Shown: in pieces, positions 26,283 to 34,127 of the stretch | Position numbering within the stretch: position 1 is the first letter of the stretch | Layout: every line of letters starts with the position of its first letter | Assembly (NCBI GenBank): GCA_040901765.1 | Contig: JBBDYG010000067.1 | Span: 59,769-123,768 of the forward strand | Direction: 5' to 3' | DNA from: JBBDYG01 sp040901765 | Lineage (GTDB): Bacteria; Planctomycetota; Planctomycetia; Pirellulales; Lacipirellulaceae | DNA: 64,000 nucleotides | Notes under the pieces: generated by a model | The model's database searches: none | The model's input: the letters and a program-made list of their open reading frames with translations, nothing else | Told to the model about the DNA's origin: nothing | Program-made: the position numbers and the translations under genes

Positions 26283-27290
26283 CTATCGGTGCTGCCAATT
26301 GGTCGCCTCAATGCGTCGCAACTCTGCATCAATGTCGCGGCCCTCGTAGAACGAGAGCCAGCCGAGTGCGCGAACGCTCGCCCCCGGTTCGCAATCGGGG
26401 AGCTTCGGATCGGAATGCAAACAGGGGCACGGCGGATTCGCCCAAGTCCGTCCCGTCGGAGTCCAGGCGAAGATCACCCACCGGGTGCCTTGTTCGTTGC
26501 GGCAGGCGGCGTAGTTCTTCCAAAACACTTTGTTGTCGTTGGTTTGCGAGGCAAACTCCGGTGCGCCGCGGAGCATCCCGCACATTTGAACCCGAATATC
26601 TCTGAGCCGCTCCGCCGTGCCGTTCTCGATCCAGAATTCCAGCCCCAGGGAGTCATCGCGCGGCGTCAATCGCGTGCCGAATGTAATCTCGTTCGGCAAC
26701 TTGCGCTGCAACACCAGCACGCCGCCTTCTTCGAGTTTCCATTCCAAAGTGGGGAGTTCAATCCGCTGCTCGTCCCAGATCGTTGGAATATGGGTGTGCG
26801 CCAGATAGGTGAGTCCCAAGTTCGAGAAGATCGCTTCCGGCACGTCGATCACGACGTATCTAGATGGATCCCAGGGTGTGAACACGCTCGCCTTGGTTTC
26901 GCGCTGCGGATCAATCGCACCGTCGAGAAAACCAATCCGCGGATGTCGCCCGCCAGGGTAGGGGAGCACCCGCAGTGGCTCGCCCGGCTGGCGCTTGCGG
27001 GGCGAGCGGGTGTCGATCGCCAGCCGCTTCCGAGCTTCGCTGATTTCCGTCGGTTTCAATCCCGTCGCGAGTTGTAGCTCTTCGTCCGTGAACCGGTGAT
27101 GCCACACCATATTCTCAAGCCAGCCGCGCAGCTCGTCGTCCGACTGCGGTCGGCGGGCGTTGTCTTGCTTCGGATCGAATTCGGCGGCAACAACACTCGA
27201 CGCCGGCGAGATGGCGAGCATCCCAGCGGCCGCCAGCAAAACGGCGACACACCGCGCGGCAAGTTTTCGGCCGGCGAAGATTCCTGTCAT
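26283..27290 (-). CDS. hypothetical exported protein
   Basis: A 335-residue protein with a signal peptide (MTGIFAGRKLAARCVAVLLA, cleavage near VVAAE). The mature N terminus carries a short helical domain (DDELRGWLENMVWHHRFT) followed by EISEARKRL. The main body (about 95-320) is beta-rich, with LEWKLEEGGVLVLQRKLPNE and a Cys-rich PPCPCLHSDPKLPDCEPG. I have no firm family name; the layout resembles Planctomycete hypothetical proteins of unknown role. It sits 47 bp upstream of and on the same strand as the PxpBC gene but is exported, so a shared function is doubtful. Confidence 0.75.
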   Translation of the reverse strand: MTGIFAGRKLAARCVAVLLAAAGMLAISPASSVVAAEFDPKQDNARRPQSDDELRGWLENMVWHHRFTDEELQLATGLKPTEISEARKRLAIDTRSPRKRQPGEPLRVLPYPGGRHPRIGFLDGAIDPQRETKASVFTPWDPSRYVVIDVPEAIFSNLGLTYLAHTHIPTIWDEQRIELPTLEWKLEEGGVLVLQRKLPNEITFGTRLTPRDDSLGLEFWIENGTAERLRDIRVQMCGMLRGAPEFASQTNDNKVFWKNYAACRNEQGTRWVIFAWTPTGRTWANPPCPCLHSDPKLPDCEPGASVRALGWLSFYEGRDIDAELRRIEATNWQHR

Positions 27291-27633
27291 TGGAAATAGA
27301 TTACCTCTGCCGGCCGTTTCAAGCTACATCGCCCGGACGACCGACGAGCAGCGTGCAGGCAAAAGGCACGAATCCTGCAATTTACTCTTGGTTTGTGCCA
27401 CTGTGCCACGCTACGCGCGCACGAAAGTTGGCACAAAGAGATTTCGTATCGTTTTTGCGCAAGGATCGAACGCAATATCGCCGCAGGTCATCGGGCCGGA
27501 AAGAACCAGCTTGGCCACGTTTGCGAGGCGATGCCCCATCTCTCGGAGATTGGTCAGATTGGTCACTCCCATTTCTTGACCATCGCAAGGCTATTTTGGA
27601 TGCGGGTCGGTGGGTGTCCCCGTCACTGTTCCC

Positions 27634-28155
27634 TTAGATGTTTGAAGCGTTCAAATGGACTTTGCTTTGGCTTAGCTTTTCTGTTCGGAAATCGTCCATG
27701 TACGCTCGTTGTTTCACCAAGGTTAATGCGGCGGCCGCGATTACAAATGCCACGACAACCACAGCCAGGACTAGCCGCTTTCTTTGGCTGAACGATTTTG
27801 GGGGAAATAGCCCTAAGAGCAACAATGCGGGAAACGAAGGAATAACGACAGTTGCGCCCAGCACCCAGAACATAATTCCAAGGAGAACACTGCCCGAAGG
27901 GCCTCCGGGATTCATCGTCTGGCGAGTCGTCTCGCTATAGTACGGCCAGCTCAAAACATATACGCATGTAACAAAGCAAATCGCCGCCATCGTCAGGACA
28001 ACGCACGACCACCAGAATTTGTACTGCGGGCTAGCTTTGTCCAACGCGAACAGCAGCGCGCCAACTGGAACAATGACCAGCAAGCTACAAACGAACCCAA
28101 TCGCAAATGTCATATCCACAGTAGCCCAAAAGCTTCGTTTAAGGCTGAGTTCCAT
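27634..28155 (-). CDS. hypothetical four-helix membrane protein
   Basis: A 173-residue integral membrane protein. Helices at about 12-38, 48-72, 87-112 and 125-145 (FAIGFVCSLLVIVPVGALLF; VVLTMAAICFVTCVYVLS; GIMFWVLGATVVIPSFPALL; LVLAVVVVAFVIAAAALT). N terminus MELSLKRSFWATVDMT; C terminus polar. The family is not recognised. The DNA looks less GC-rich than its neighbours, and GGGTCGGTGGGTGTCCCCG-like phrases flank it on both sides (27600-27625 and 28265-28305), so it may be part of a mobile cassette. The spacer 27291-27633 has nothing else I can support. Confidence 0.6.
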   Translation of the reverse strand: MELSLKRSFWATVDMTFAIGFVCSLLVIVPVGALLFALDKASPQYKFWWSCVVLTMAAICFVTCVYVLSWPYYSETTRQTMNPGGPSGSVLLGIMFWVLGATVVIPSFPALLLLGLFPPKSFSQRKRLVLAVVVVAFVIAAAALTLVKQRAYMDDFRTEKLSQSKVHLNASNI

Positions 28156-28264
28156 CGATTAGCAATGGCGTCTCTACCACTTGAGGAGAAAGCATTGGGA
28201 GAAAGCATTGGGGACGCCCATCCATCTGCTTTTTCTCAAATACGTGGCAAGTCTATCATGGATA

Positions 28265-28305
28265 CGGGTCGATGGGTGTCCCTGTCGATGGGTGTCCCCG
28301 TTCTG
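28265..28305. repeat. short GTGTCCC phrase repeats
   Basis: CGGGTCGATGGGTGTCCCTG is followed at once by TCGATGGGTGTCCCCG; a third copy, CGGGTCGGTGGGTGTCCCCG, lies at 27604-27623. A tandem AGAAAGCATTGGG is at 28187-28212. These phrases bracket the 27634-28155 gene. Confidence 0.5.
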
Positions 28306-28348
28306 TGTGCGCCATTACAATGGCGTTTTTACCCCGAGAATCCCCGCG

Positions 28349-29503
28349 ATGAGAACTCGCATCACTTCCATTGTCTCGCTAACCGCTGCCATTTTGTTTG
28401 CGGCGATCGCCGCAGCCAAACCGCAAAGCGAGGACGCCGCAACCCCAGAAGACTCCGCCTCTGCCCCCTTGATCGATCCCTACTTTCTGTTGATTCGCCA
28501 TGAAGCGGTGCGCGATGCGTTGAAACTTTCGCCGCCGCAGATTGAATCAATCGACGCCGTCTTGAGAAAGCACAATCCTCTGCTGCTGGCCATTCGCGAC
28601 GTCGGACCCCAGGGGGCGCCAGAGACGGCTCGAACAACACTTGGGGAAATCCGAAAAGAGATCGATTCAATACTCGACCAGAAGCAACAGGCCCGGCTCG
28701 AAGGCTTGATTCTACAGGTCCAAGGATACGGTGCCCTGCTTCGTCCCGATCTGGTCGGCGAACTGAAACTATTGCCCCGTCAACAGCAGCAACTGAAAAA
28801 CATTGAGCGGCAATATCAGGAAAAACTGCGGCAAATGAGTGAGTCGGACGCCGAGCGCCCGCCCGAGGAGCGTCAACAAGCACAGAGCGAGGCGCGGACC
28901 GAGCAGCATCGGCGGGTTCTGGCCGTGCTGAACGAACGGCAGAAACAGTCGTGGGCACAGCGGCTTGGGGAACCGTTCAACTTTGCCGACCTGCGATCCA
29001 GCCCCGCCTGGGCACCCGAGTTTACCGAGGTCGAAACCTGGCTCAATTCGCCAGCGCTTTCCATGGAATCGCTACGCGGCCAAGTGGTCGTGGTCCACTT
29101 CTTCGCGTTCGGTTGCATCAATTGCGTTAACAACTACCCCTGGTACCGCGAGTGGCAAGACGATTTTCACGGTCGTGCGGTCACGATGATTGGAATTCAC
29201 ACCCCCGAAACCCAAGCCGAGACCGATGTGGAGCAGCTACGCGAAAAGCTACGCGACAACGACTTGCGGTTCCCGGTAGCGGTCGACAATCAAAAGCAGA
29301 ATTGGCAGGCGTGGTCGAATTCCATGTGGCCGAGCGTCTACTTGATCGACAAGCAGGGCCGCGTCCGCTACTGGTGGTATGGGGAGCTCGATTGGCAGGG
29401 CGCGGGCGGTCAGAAGCTGGCCCGGCAACGGATTGATGAACTGCTAGCCGAAAAATCAACGCCGATCGCGGACGGGCAGAAGTCGGGGTCGGGAGGCGAG
29501 TAG
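28349..29503 (+). CDS. secreted thioredoxin-like (redoxin/TlpA) protein
   Basis: A 384-residue exported protein. The ATG at 28349 begins a signal peptide (MRTRITSIVSLTAAILFAAI). Residues about 45-220 form a long Gln/Arg-rich helical region (IERQYQEKLRQMSESDAERP) that may be coiled coil. The C-terminal redoxin/AhpC-TSA-like domain (about 240-375) has LRGQVVVVHFFAFGCINCVN with a CINC active-site pair, MIGIHTPETQAETD, and VYLIDKQGRVRYWWYGEL near the end. CxxC and position indicate a periplasmic thiol-disulfide or peroxide function; the redox partner is not seen. The N-terminal extension is unusual beside a typical TlpA of about 170 residues. Confidence 0.86.
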   Translation: MRTRITSIVSLTAAILFAAIAAAKPQSEDAATPEDSASAPLIDPYFLLIRHEAVRDALKLSPPQIESIDAVLRKHNPLLLAIRDVGPQGAPETARTTLGEIRKEIDSILDQKQQARLEGLILQVQGYGALLRPDLVGELKLLPRQQQQLKNIERQYQEKLRQMSESDAERPPEERQQAQSEARTEQHRRVLAVLNERQKQSWAQRLGEPFNFADLRSSPAWAPEFTEVETWLNSPALSMESLRGQVVVVHFFAFGCINCVNNYPWYREWQDDFHGRAVTMIGIHTPETQAETDVEQLREKLRDNDLRFPVAVDNQKQNWQAWSNSMWPSVYLIDKQGRVRYWWYGELDWQGAGGQKLARQRIDELLAEKSTPIADGQKSGSGGE

Positions 29504-29536
29504 TCCGCAATTCTTGAGTGCCGACCTAATACTACA

Positions 29537-29740
29537 TACTACAGCGCTAAGTTGGATTCACCACGGAGTCACGGAGGGCACGAAGATTCGCCAATCGATG
29601 GCAGTTATTCGCAAATTGCCGTCGAGTCGTTGATGCCGCCATGTGAATAGGGATCGGGCCGCTAAATCTACCGCCATGCGGCTAAGAACGGCCTAGAAGA
29701 AAGGGCTTTTTCCTCCGTGGTGAAACCTAGCGCTGTAGTA
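29537..29740. mobile_element. MITE-like inverted-repeat element
   Basis: A 204-bp segment with 13-bp terminal inverted repeats (TACTACAGCGCTA at 29537-29549, TAGCGCTGTAGTA at 29728-29740) and 12-bp subterminal repeats (TTCACCACGGAG at 29557-29568, CTCCGTGGTGAA at 29713-29724). Read with TA ends as a target duplication, the layout matches IS630/mariner-type MITEs. It contains no gene and directly abuts the nitroreductase stop. Confidence 0.5.
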
Positions 29741-30358
29741 CTAAACCATCCGCATCAATGATTTCACATTGTGCCGCGTCGATTGTCTACCGGAATGCGC
29801 GGGCTTTCCGAACGCGACGAGCGCGGCAACCTCGGCATGATTGGGGAGATCGAGCAGTTGCTTGACTCCGGCGGGGTCGAAGCCGAGCATCGGCGAGCTG
29901 CCGTAACCGCGCGACTCGAGAATCAAGAGCAAGTAGCCGAGGGCAATGTAGGTTTGGCAGCGGCCCCACGCGTCGCGCTGTTCGGCGGTAAGTTTGCCGA
30001 AATAGCCCGTGATGTCGGCACGGATTTTGTCGCGTTGGTCCGAGGTGGCGTCATGGGGCAAGGCGTCGTCCACTCGCTCTAGCGCTTCGATCATGTCGCT
30101 GTAAAGGACGATGACGACCGGCGCACTCGCCACTTGCGGCTGTCCATACGCGACCTGCTGGAGGGCGCTTTTCGTTTTGGGATCGACGACCGCGACAAAA
30201 CGCCAGGGCTGAAGATTCCAGGCGGAGGGCGCCCGGCCCGCCAACGCGACGATTTCGAGGATTTGCGCCGGGGAAATAAGTTCGGGAGCGTACTTACGGA
30301 TCGAGCGCCGGTTCTGGATGACGGCAGCCAATTCGGCGGCCAACGGAGGGTGCGACAT
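29741..30358 (-). CDS. nitroreductase family protein
   Basis: A 205-residue FMN-dependent oxidoreductase. AAAGGAT precedes the ATG at 30358. Family marks: IQNRRSIRKYAPELISPAQI at the start with the FMN-phosphate Arg pair, GRAPSAWNLQPWRFVAVVD in the isoalloxazine site and a C-terminal NHAEVAALVAFGKP. Members reduce nitroaromatics, quinones or flavins using NAD(P)H. It is divergent from, and 334 bp away from, the SsuD-like monooxygenase gene, which needs reduced FMN; supplying it is a possible role, inferred from position. The right boundary of the MITE-like element falls exactly at its stop codon. Confidence 0.9.
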   Translation of the reverse strand: MSHPPLAAELAAVIQNRRSIRKYAPELISPAQILEIVALAGRAPSAWNLQPWRFVAVVDPKTKSALQQVAYGQPQVASAPVVIVLYSDMIEALERVDDALPHDATSDQRDKIRADITGYFGKLTAEQRDAWGRCQTYIALGYLLLILESRGYGSSPMLGFDPAGVKQLLDLPNHAEVAALVAFGKPAHSGRQSTRHNVKSLMRMV

Positions 30359-30512
30359 GGCCACGGATCCTTTCGTCGCCTTGCGAACGGCGAAAGCCGC
30401 AATATACCATAACGGATGTCGATGGCGGCGATGGCGCCTCGCGACGATTTTAATTCGCGTGTCAGTTCAGTAACAGTTTAGCCGTCTGAAGCGATGGAGT
30501 CGATTGGTCGTT

Positions 30513-30606
30513 ATGGTGAGTATGTGAGTAGGTGAGTAAGTCTGGAGAAGCGATCACCTAGCTGCCGAACTATCCCCACCTACTCACCGTCTCACCTACT
30601 CACACA
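30513..30606. repeat. GGTGAGTA-phrase inverted repeat
   Basis: GTGAGTATGTGAGTAGGTGA faces the inverse TCACCGTCTCACCTACTCAC across a 35-bp centre, forming a long stem. It lies in the divergent spacer between the nitroreductase and monooxygenase genes (30359-30691), in which no other gene was seen. Confidence 0.6.
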
Positions 30607-30691
30607 TGACACACCTGTTACTTCATACGGCTAAATGGTTACTCACTTTACGGTTTCGCCGAGACTGCCACAGGCACGAGAGAACACGACC

Positions 30692-31843
30692 ATGGAACTC
30701 TTTTGGTTTTTCCCCACGTTTGGCGATGGTCGGTACTTGGGTACTTCCCAGGGCGCACGCACGATCACACTGACGTACCTGCAGCAGATTGCGGAGGCGA
30801 TCGACGACTTGGGTTTCGTCGGGGCGCTGCTACCGACGGGACGCGGTTGCGAGGACGCCTGGGTGACCGCCTCGTTGCTGGCGCCGACGACCAAGCGCAT
30901 CAAGTTTTTGGTGGCGGTTCGACCGGGGCTGACGACACCCGGTCAAGCGGCGCGGATGGCGGCGACGCTCGATCGATTTAGCGACGGCCGCGTGCTCATC
31001 AATGTGGTGGCTGGCGGAGACGCCGAAGAACTTGCCGGCGACGGGATTACGCTCGATCACGACGGGCGGTACGAATTGACCGATGAGTTTCTGGAAGTGT
31101 GGCGCGGCTTGTGCCGCGGCGAGCGGGTGAACTTCGCTGGCAAACACGTGCAGGCCCACGGCGGACAGCTTTCCGTGATGCCCGTGCAGCATCCGTATCC
31201 GCCGCTGTATTTTGGCGGTTCGTCGCCGGCTGCCCTCGATGTCGCGGCCAAACACGTGGATGTCTACCTCACTTGGGGTGAACCTCTCGACAAGGTAGCG
31301 GAGAAGCTCGACGGCATGCGGCGACTTGCACAAGATCGAGGCCGAACGCTGCGGTTCGGCATTCGCTTGCACGTGATCGTGCGCGAGACGGAACGCGAAG
31401 CATGGGCGGCGGCGGAGAATTTGATTCGCTACGTTTCCGATGAAACGATCGCCGCGGCGAAGGCGAATTTTTCGCGGATTCAATCCGAGGGCCAACGCCG
31501 CATGGCGGAACTTCACGGCGGCGACCGCTCGAAGCTCGTGGTCGGGCCTAATCTCTGGGCGGGAGTGGGTCTGGTCCGCGGTGGCGCGGGCACGGCGCTG
31601 GTGGGTGATCCCGATCAGGTGGCCGCCCGCATGCGCGAGTACGCCGACCTTGGCATTGATACGTTTATTCTGTCGGGCTATCCCCATTTGGAGGAGTCGT
31701 ATCGAGTCGCCGAATTGTTGTTTCCGGTGCTCGGCATCGCCGCGCCCGGTGAAGCATCGCAGCGGCCGGGCGAAGTTCGGGGAGATCGCCGGTACGGGAA
31801 GGAAAGCATCGAAGCAATTCCCGCGTCGGCTCGGGCGTCGTGA
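30692..31843 (+). CDS. ssuD: FMNH2-dependent alkanesulfonate monooxygenase
   Basis: A 383-residue luciferase-like (LLM) TIM-barrel protein that follows E. coli SsuD closely: LFWFFPTFGDGRYLGTSQGA, GALLPTGRGCEDAWV, FLVAVRPGLTTPGQAARMA, FGIRLHVIVRETEREAW and PNLWAGVGLVRGGAGTALVG. It splits C-S bonds in alkanesulfonates to release sulfite, using O2 and reduced FMN. Start chosen at 30692 (MELFWFFPTF) as the first conserved residue; an upstream ATG at 30635 adds a non-conserved leader. No ssuE or ssuABC is next to it; a nitroreductase is divergent upstream. Confidence 0.94.
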   Translation: MELFWFFPTFGDGRYLGTSQGARTITLTYLQQIAEAIDDLGFVGALLPTGRGCEDAWVTASLLAPTTKRIKFLVAVRPGLTTPGQAARMAATLDRFSDGRVLINVVAGGDAEELAGDGITLDHDGRYELTDEFLEVWRGLCRGERVNFAGKHVQAHGGQLSVMPVQHPYPPLYFGGSSPAALDVAAKHVDVYLTWGEPLDKVAEKLDGMRRLAQDRGRTLRFGIRLHVIVRETEREAWAAAENLIRYVSDETIAAAKANFSRIQSEGQRRMAELHGGDRSKLVVGPNLWAGVGLVRGGAGTALVGDPDQVAARMREYADLGIDTFILSGYPHLEESYRVAELLFPVLGIAAPGEASQRPGEVRGDRRYGKESIEAIPASARAS

Positions 31844-31865
31844 CCGCACACCGAAATTTGCGGCT

Positions 31866-34127
31866 TCAATCCGGCTTGACCGCGAATCGCACGCTCACCG
31901 GTTCGTTGCGTCCGGAGAGATCGACCGTGTCGCCGTCGAGCAGCGGCGCACTTTTGCCGTCGATCTCGACGGATTCAACCTGCCATCCCTCGGGCAGGGG
32001 CGCGCGGAGCAACATCGTTTTTACCGGCCGCGGCGGGGGCGTCACGTGAATCTCGACATGACCGGCGTTCAGCTTCGATTCCACTCGACACGATACCGGG
32101 CCGAACATCGTGGGCGCGTTGTCGATGCGAATCTGCTCGTCGTCAAGCAGCCACCGTCGGGGGACACCAAACAGCAGGCGGAGCGTATCGGGTTTGGCGT
32201 CTTCGTCGAGATCCCAGTCTTGGATTATGAGGTTGCGCAGCGTTACCAGCCAAGCGGCGTTACTGGTGCTGTTGGGCGGTAGATAGAACGAACGGCCCTG
32301 TGCATCGCCGTGCAGAAATCGTGACCCTTCGCCACCGATAAAGGTTCCCGGCGTCATTCCTTGAGCGAGTTGCCCGTAAAAACCCACGAGGGCCTGTTCG
32401 CGTTCGTCGCGCCGCAGCAGCGCGAGCTGATACCGCAGCCCATACAGCGGATTGACACCCGGCTCGCCGTCGAACTGCCCTTGGTGGGGCGTGGTGCGAA
32501 TCATTCCCATCGCAATCGCACCATGATTCTGAAGATAACCGAGAAGCCAATCTTCGCGATCGGAGCCTTGGCCAAAAATCTCCGAGCCGATCACGTACGG
32601 CGAAATCAGGTTGTAGTAGCTGCCCGTCCGGGTAGCCGTCAGTGGGTCGTGGGCGGGCTCGTCCGATAGCAGAGCAACCGGAATAAAAGGCGGGTTCGTA
32701 TCGAGCCGTTCGCTGCGAGTGACGGCATCCACTATCACTTGGCGATAAGCGTTCGCCTCCTGTTGAAGTTGATGTGCTTCGTCCTTCGCACCCATGTCGT
32801 CCAGCATGGCAGCAATATCTCGCAAGCCCCGCCAGCAGTTGGCATTCGAGTTGAGTGAGTAAACCTTCTGATTGATGTCGCCGGCATAATTGTCTTTGGG
32901 CAAGAGTCCGGTGTCGGCTTCGCGACTGGCGAGAATTAAATCGACCGACGGCCGCCAAAGCGGCTCGTACGCTCGAACTGTTTCAGCGTCGCGAGTGAGC
33001 CAATAGAAATACGCCAGAAGTTGTAGCTTATGCCCGGCCACGTGAAACCGCGTTGCTTGTCGATCGAATTCGAGCAAGGGTTTGAGCATGGCGGGCGCGT
33101 CGCCCAAGTGGCCAAAGAGCATCAGCGACCGGAGCGTATCGCCGCACTCCCCTTCATAGAGTTTTGCATACGCGTTGCCGGCGCTGTAATGAAGCCGGTC
33201 GCCGACGGCCACCATGAAGTTTCCGATGAGCGTCGCGCGCCAGGCGTCGTTGACGATTCCCTCCGGTGTGACCAAGCCCATGCTGCGATCGAGCAAATCG
33301 TTCCATGCTCGAACGCATTCCTGCTTTCGCTGGTCGAACTCCGCGGCTGACATCACGGTGCCCGGCGCGGCCGGTTCGGTGAAGATCGCCAACTCGGCGG
33401 TCGCCCCGCCCTTCAGATGGGCGACCAGCGCCTTGCGCTCAGCATTCCATTGCCAAGCAGGGCTGAATGCGATTAGGCTCCGACCCTGTGCATCGAGGAT
33501 TTCACCCTCCTGCGCATGCACCGGCGTTTCCGAGCTGATACGAGCTTGCACTTGGCCGTCGCCTTGGGACACCGAAAATCTTAACATCGCGGTGCCTTGT
33601 TCCGCCGCGGTGGACTCTACTGGGGCAAAAACCTCCTGCTGGTAAACCGCGCCCTCTTGACCGTATTTGATCGCCACGACGGGCAGATAGCCGTCGAGAT
33701 AGCGGGGGCCATCGAGTCGGGTGAGATCGTCGCCGAACGGCTCGGGACGATCGCCGACGAAAAACGTGACCGGCATGCCTTGCTCGTACCACATCGGCGG
33801 CTTGTTCGCCCGCGCGTTGATGGCACTGCCATTGCTAACCAGCCGGGCCTTGTGCGGGCTGCGCGGGGCGCTGAGCACGATCGGGTATTGGCGGAAATCG
33901 GTATTCACCCACCGCAGCGGCGGAAGCAGGTCTTGAAAGAACTCGTAGCTCGCGCCGTTCGGTTGCCGCATCGCGGCTTCGCCCCAGACATCGGTGCGAG
34001 CCTCGATCATCTCGCCGACCGAAGGCAGGGGGCGATCGATTGTTTGACAACATGCCGGGTTGCCGAGCACAGCGAGAAAGTTCGCTACGATCGCCATACC
34101 GATTGAGCGAGAAGAGTAGGAGTGCAT
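31866..34127 (-). CDS. secreted six-hairpin glycosidase-like protein
   Basis: A 753-residue protein with a signal peptide (MHSYSSRSIGMAIVANFLAV, then Cys-containing cleavage area). A beta-sandwich region (about 30-270) is followed by an (alpha/alpha)6-like barrel region (about 280-620) with TPEGIVNDAWRATLIGNFMV, YFYWLTRDAETVRAYEPLW and SLNSNANCWRGLRDIAAML, and a C-terminal beta domain with SVEIDGKSAPLLDGDTVDL. The layout recalls GH63/GH37/GH65-like proteins; I cannot assign substrate or exact catalytic acids. The start codon overlaps the stop of the gamma-glutamyltransferase gene by one base (TGATG), so the pair is translationally coupled. Confidence 0.75.
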   Translation of the reverse strand: MHSYSSRSIGMAIVANFLAVLGNPACCQTIDRPLPSVGEMIEARTDVWGEAAMRQPNGASYEFFQDLLPPLRWVNTDFRQYPIVLSAPRSPHKARLVSNGSAINARANKPPMWYEQGMPVTFFVGDRPEPFGDDLTRLDGPRYLDGYLPVVAIKYGQEGAVYQQEVFAPVESTAAEQGTAMLRFSVSQGDGQVQARISSETPVHAQEGEILDAQGRSLIAFSPAWQWNAERKALVAHLKGGATAELAIFTEPAAPGTVMSAAEFDQRKQECVRAWNDLLDRSMGLVTPEGIVNDAWRATLIGNFMVAVGDRLHYSAGNAYAKLYEGECGDTLRSLMLFGHLGDAPAMLKPLLEFDRQATRFHVAGHKLQLLAYFYWLTRDAETVRAYEPLWRPSVDLILASREADTGLLPKDNYAGDINQKVYSLNSNANCWRGLRDIAAMLDDMGAKDEAHQLQQEANAYRQVIVDAVTRSERLDTNPPFIPVALLSDEPAHDPLTATRTGSYYNLISPYVIGSEIFGQGSDREDWLLGYLQNHGAIAMGMIRTTPHQGQFDGEPGVNPLYGLRYQLALLRRDEREQALVGFYGQLAQGMTPGTFIGGEGSRFLHGDAQGRSFYLPPNSTSNAAWLVTLRNLIIQDWDLDEDAKPDTLRLLFGVPRRWLLDDEQIRIDNAPTMFGPVSCRVESKLNAGHVEIHVTPPPRPVKTMLLRAPLPEGWQVESVEIDGKSAPLLDGDTVDLSGRNEPVSVRFAVKPD

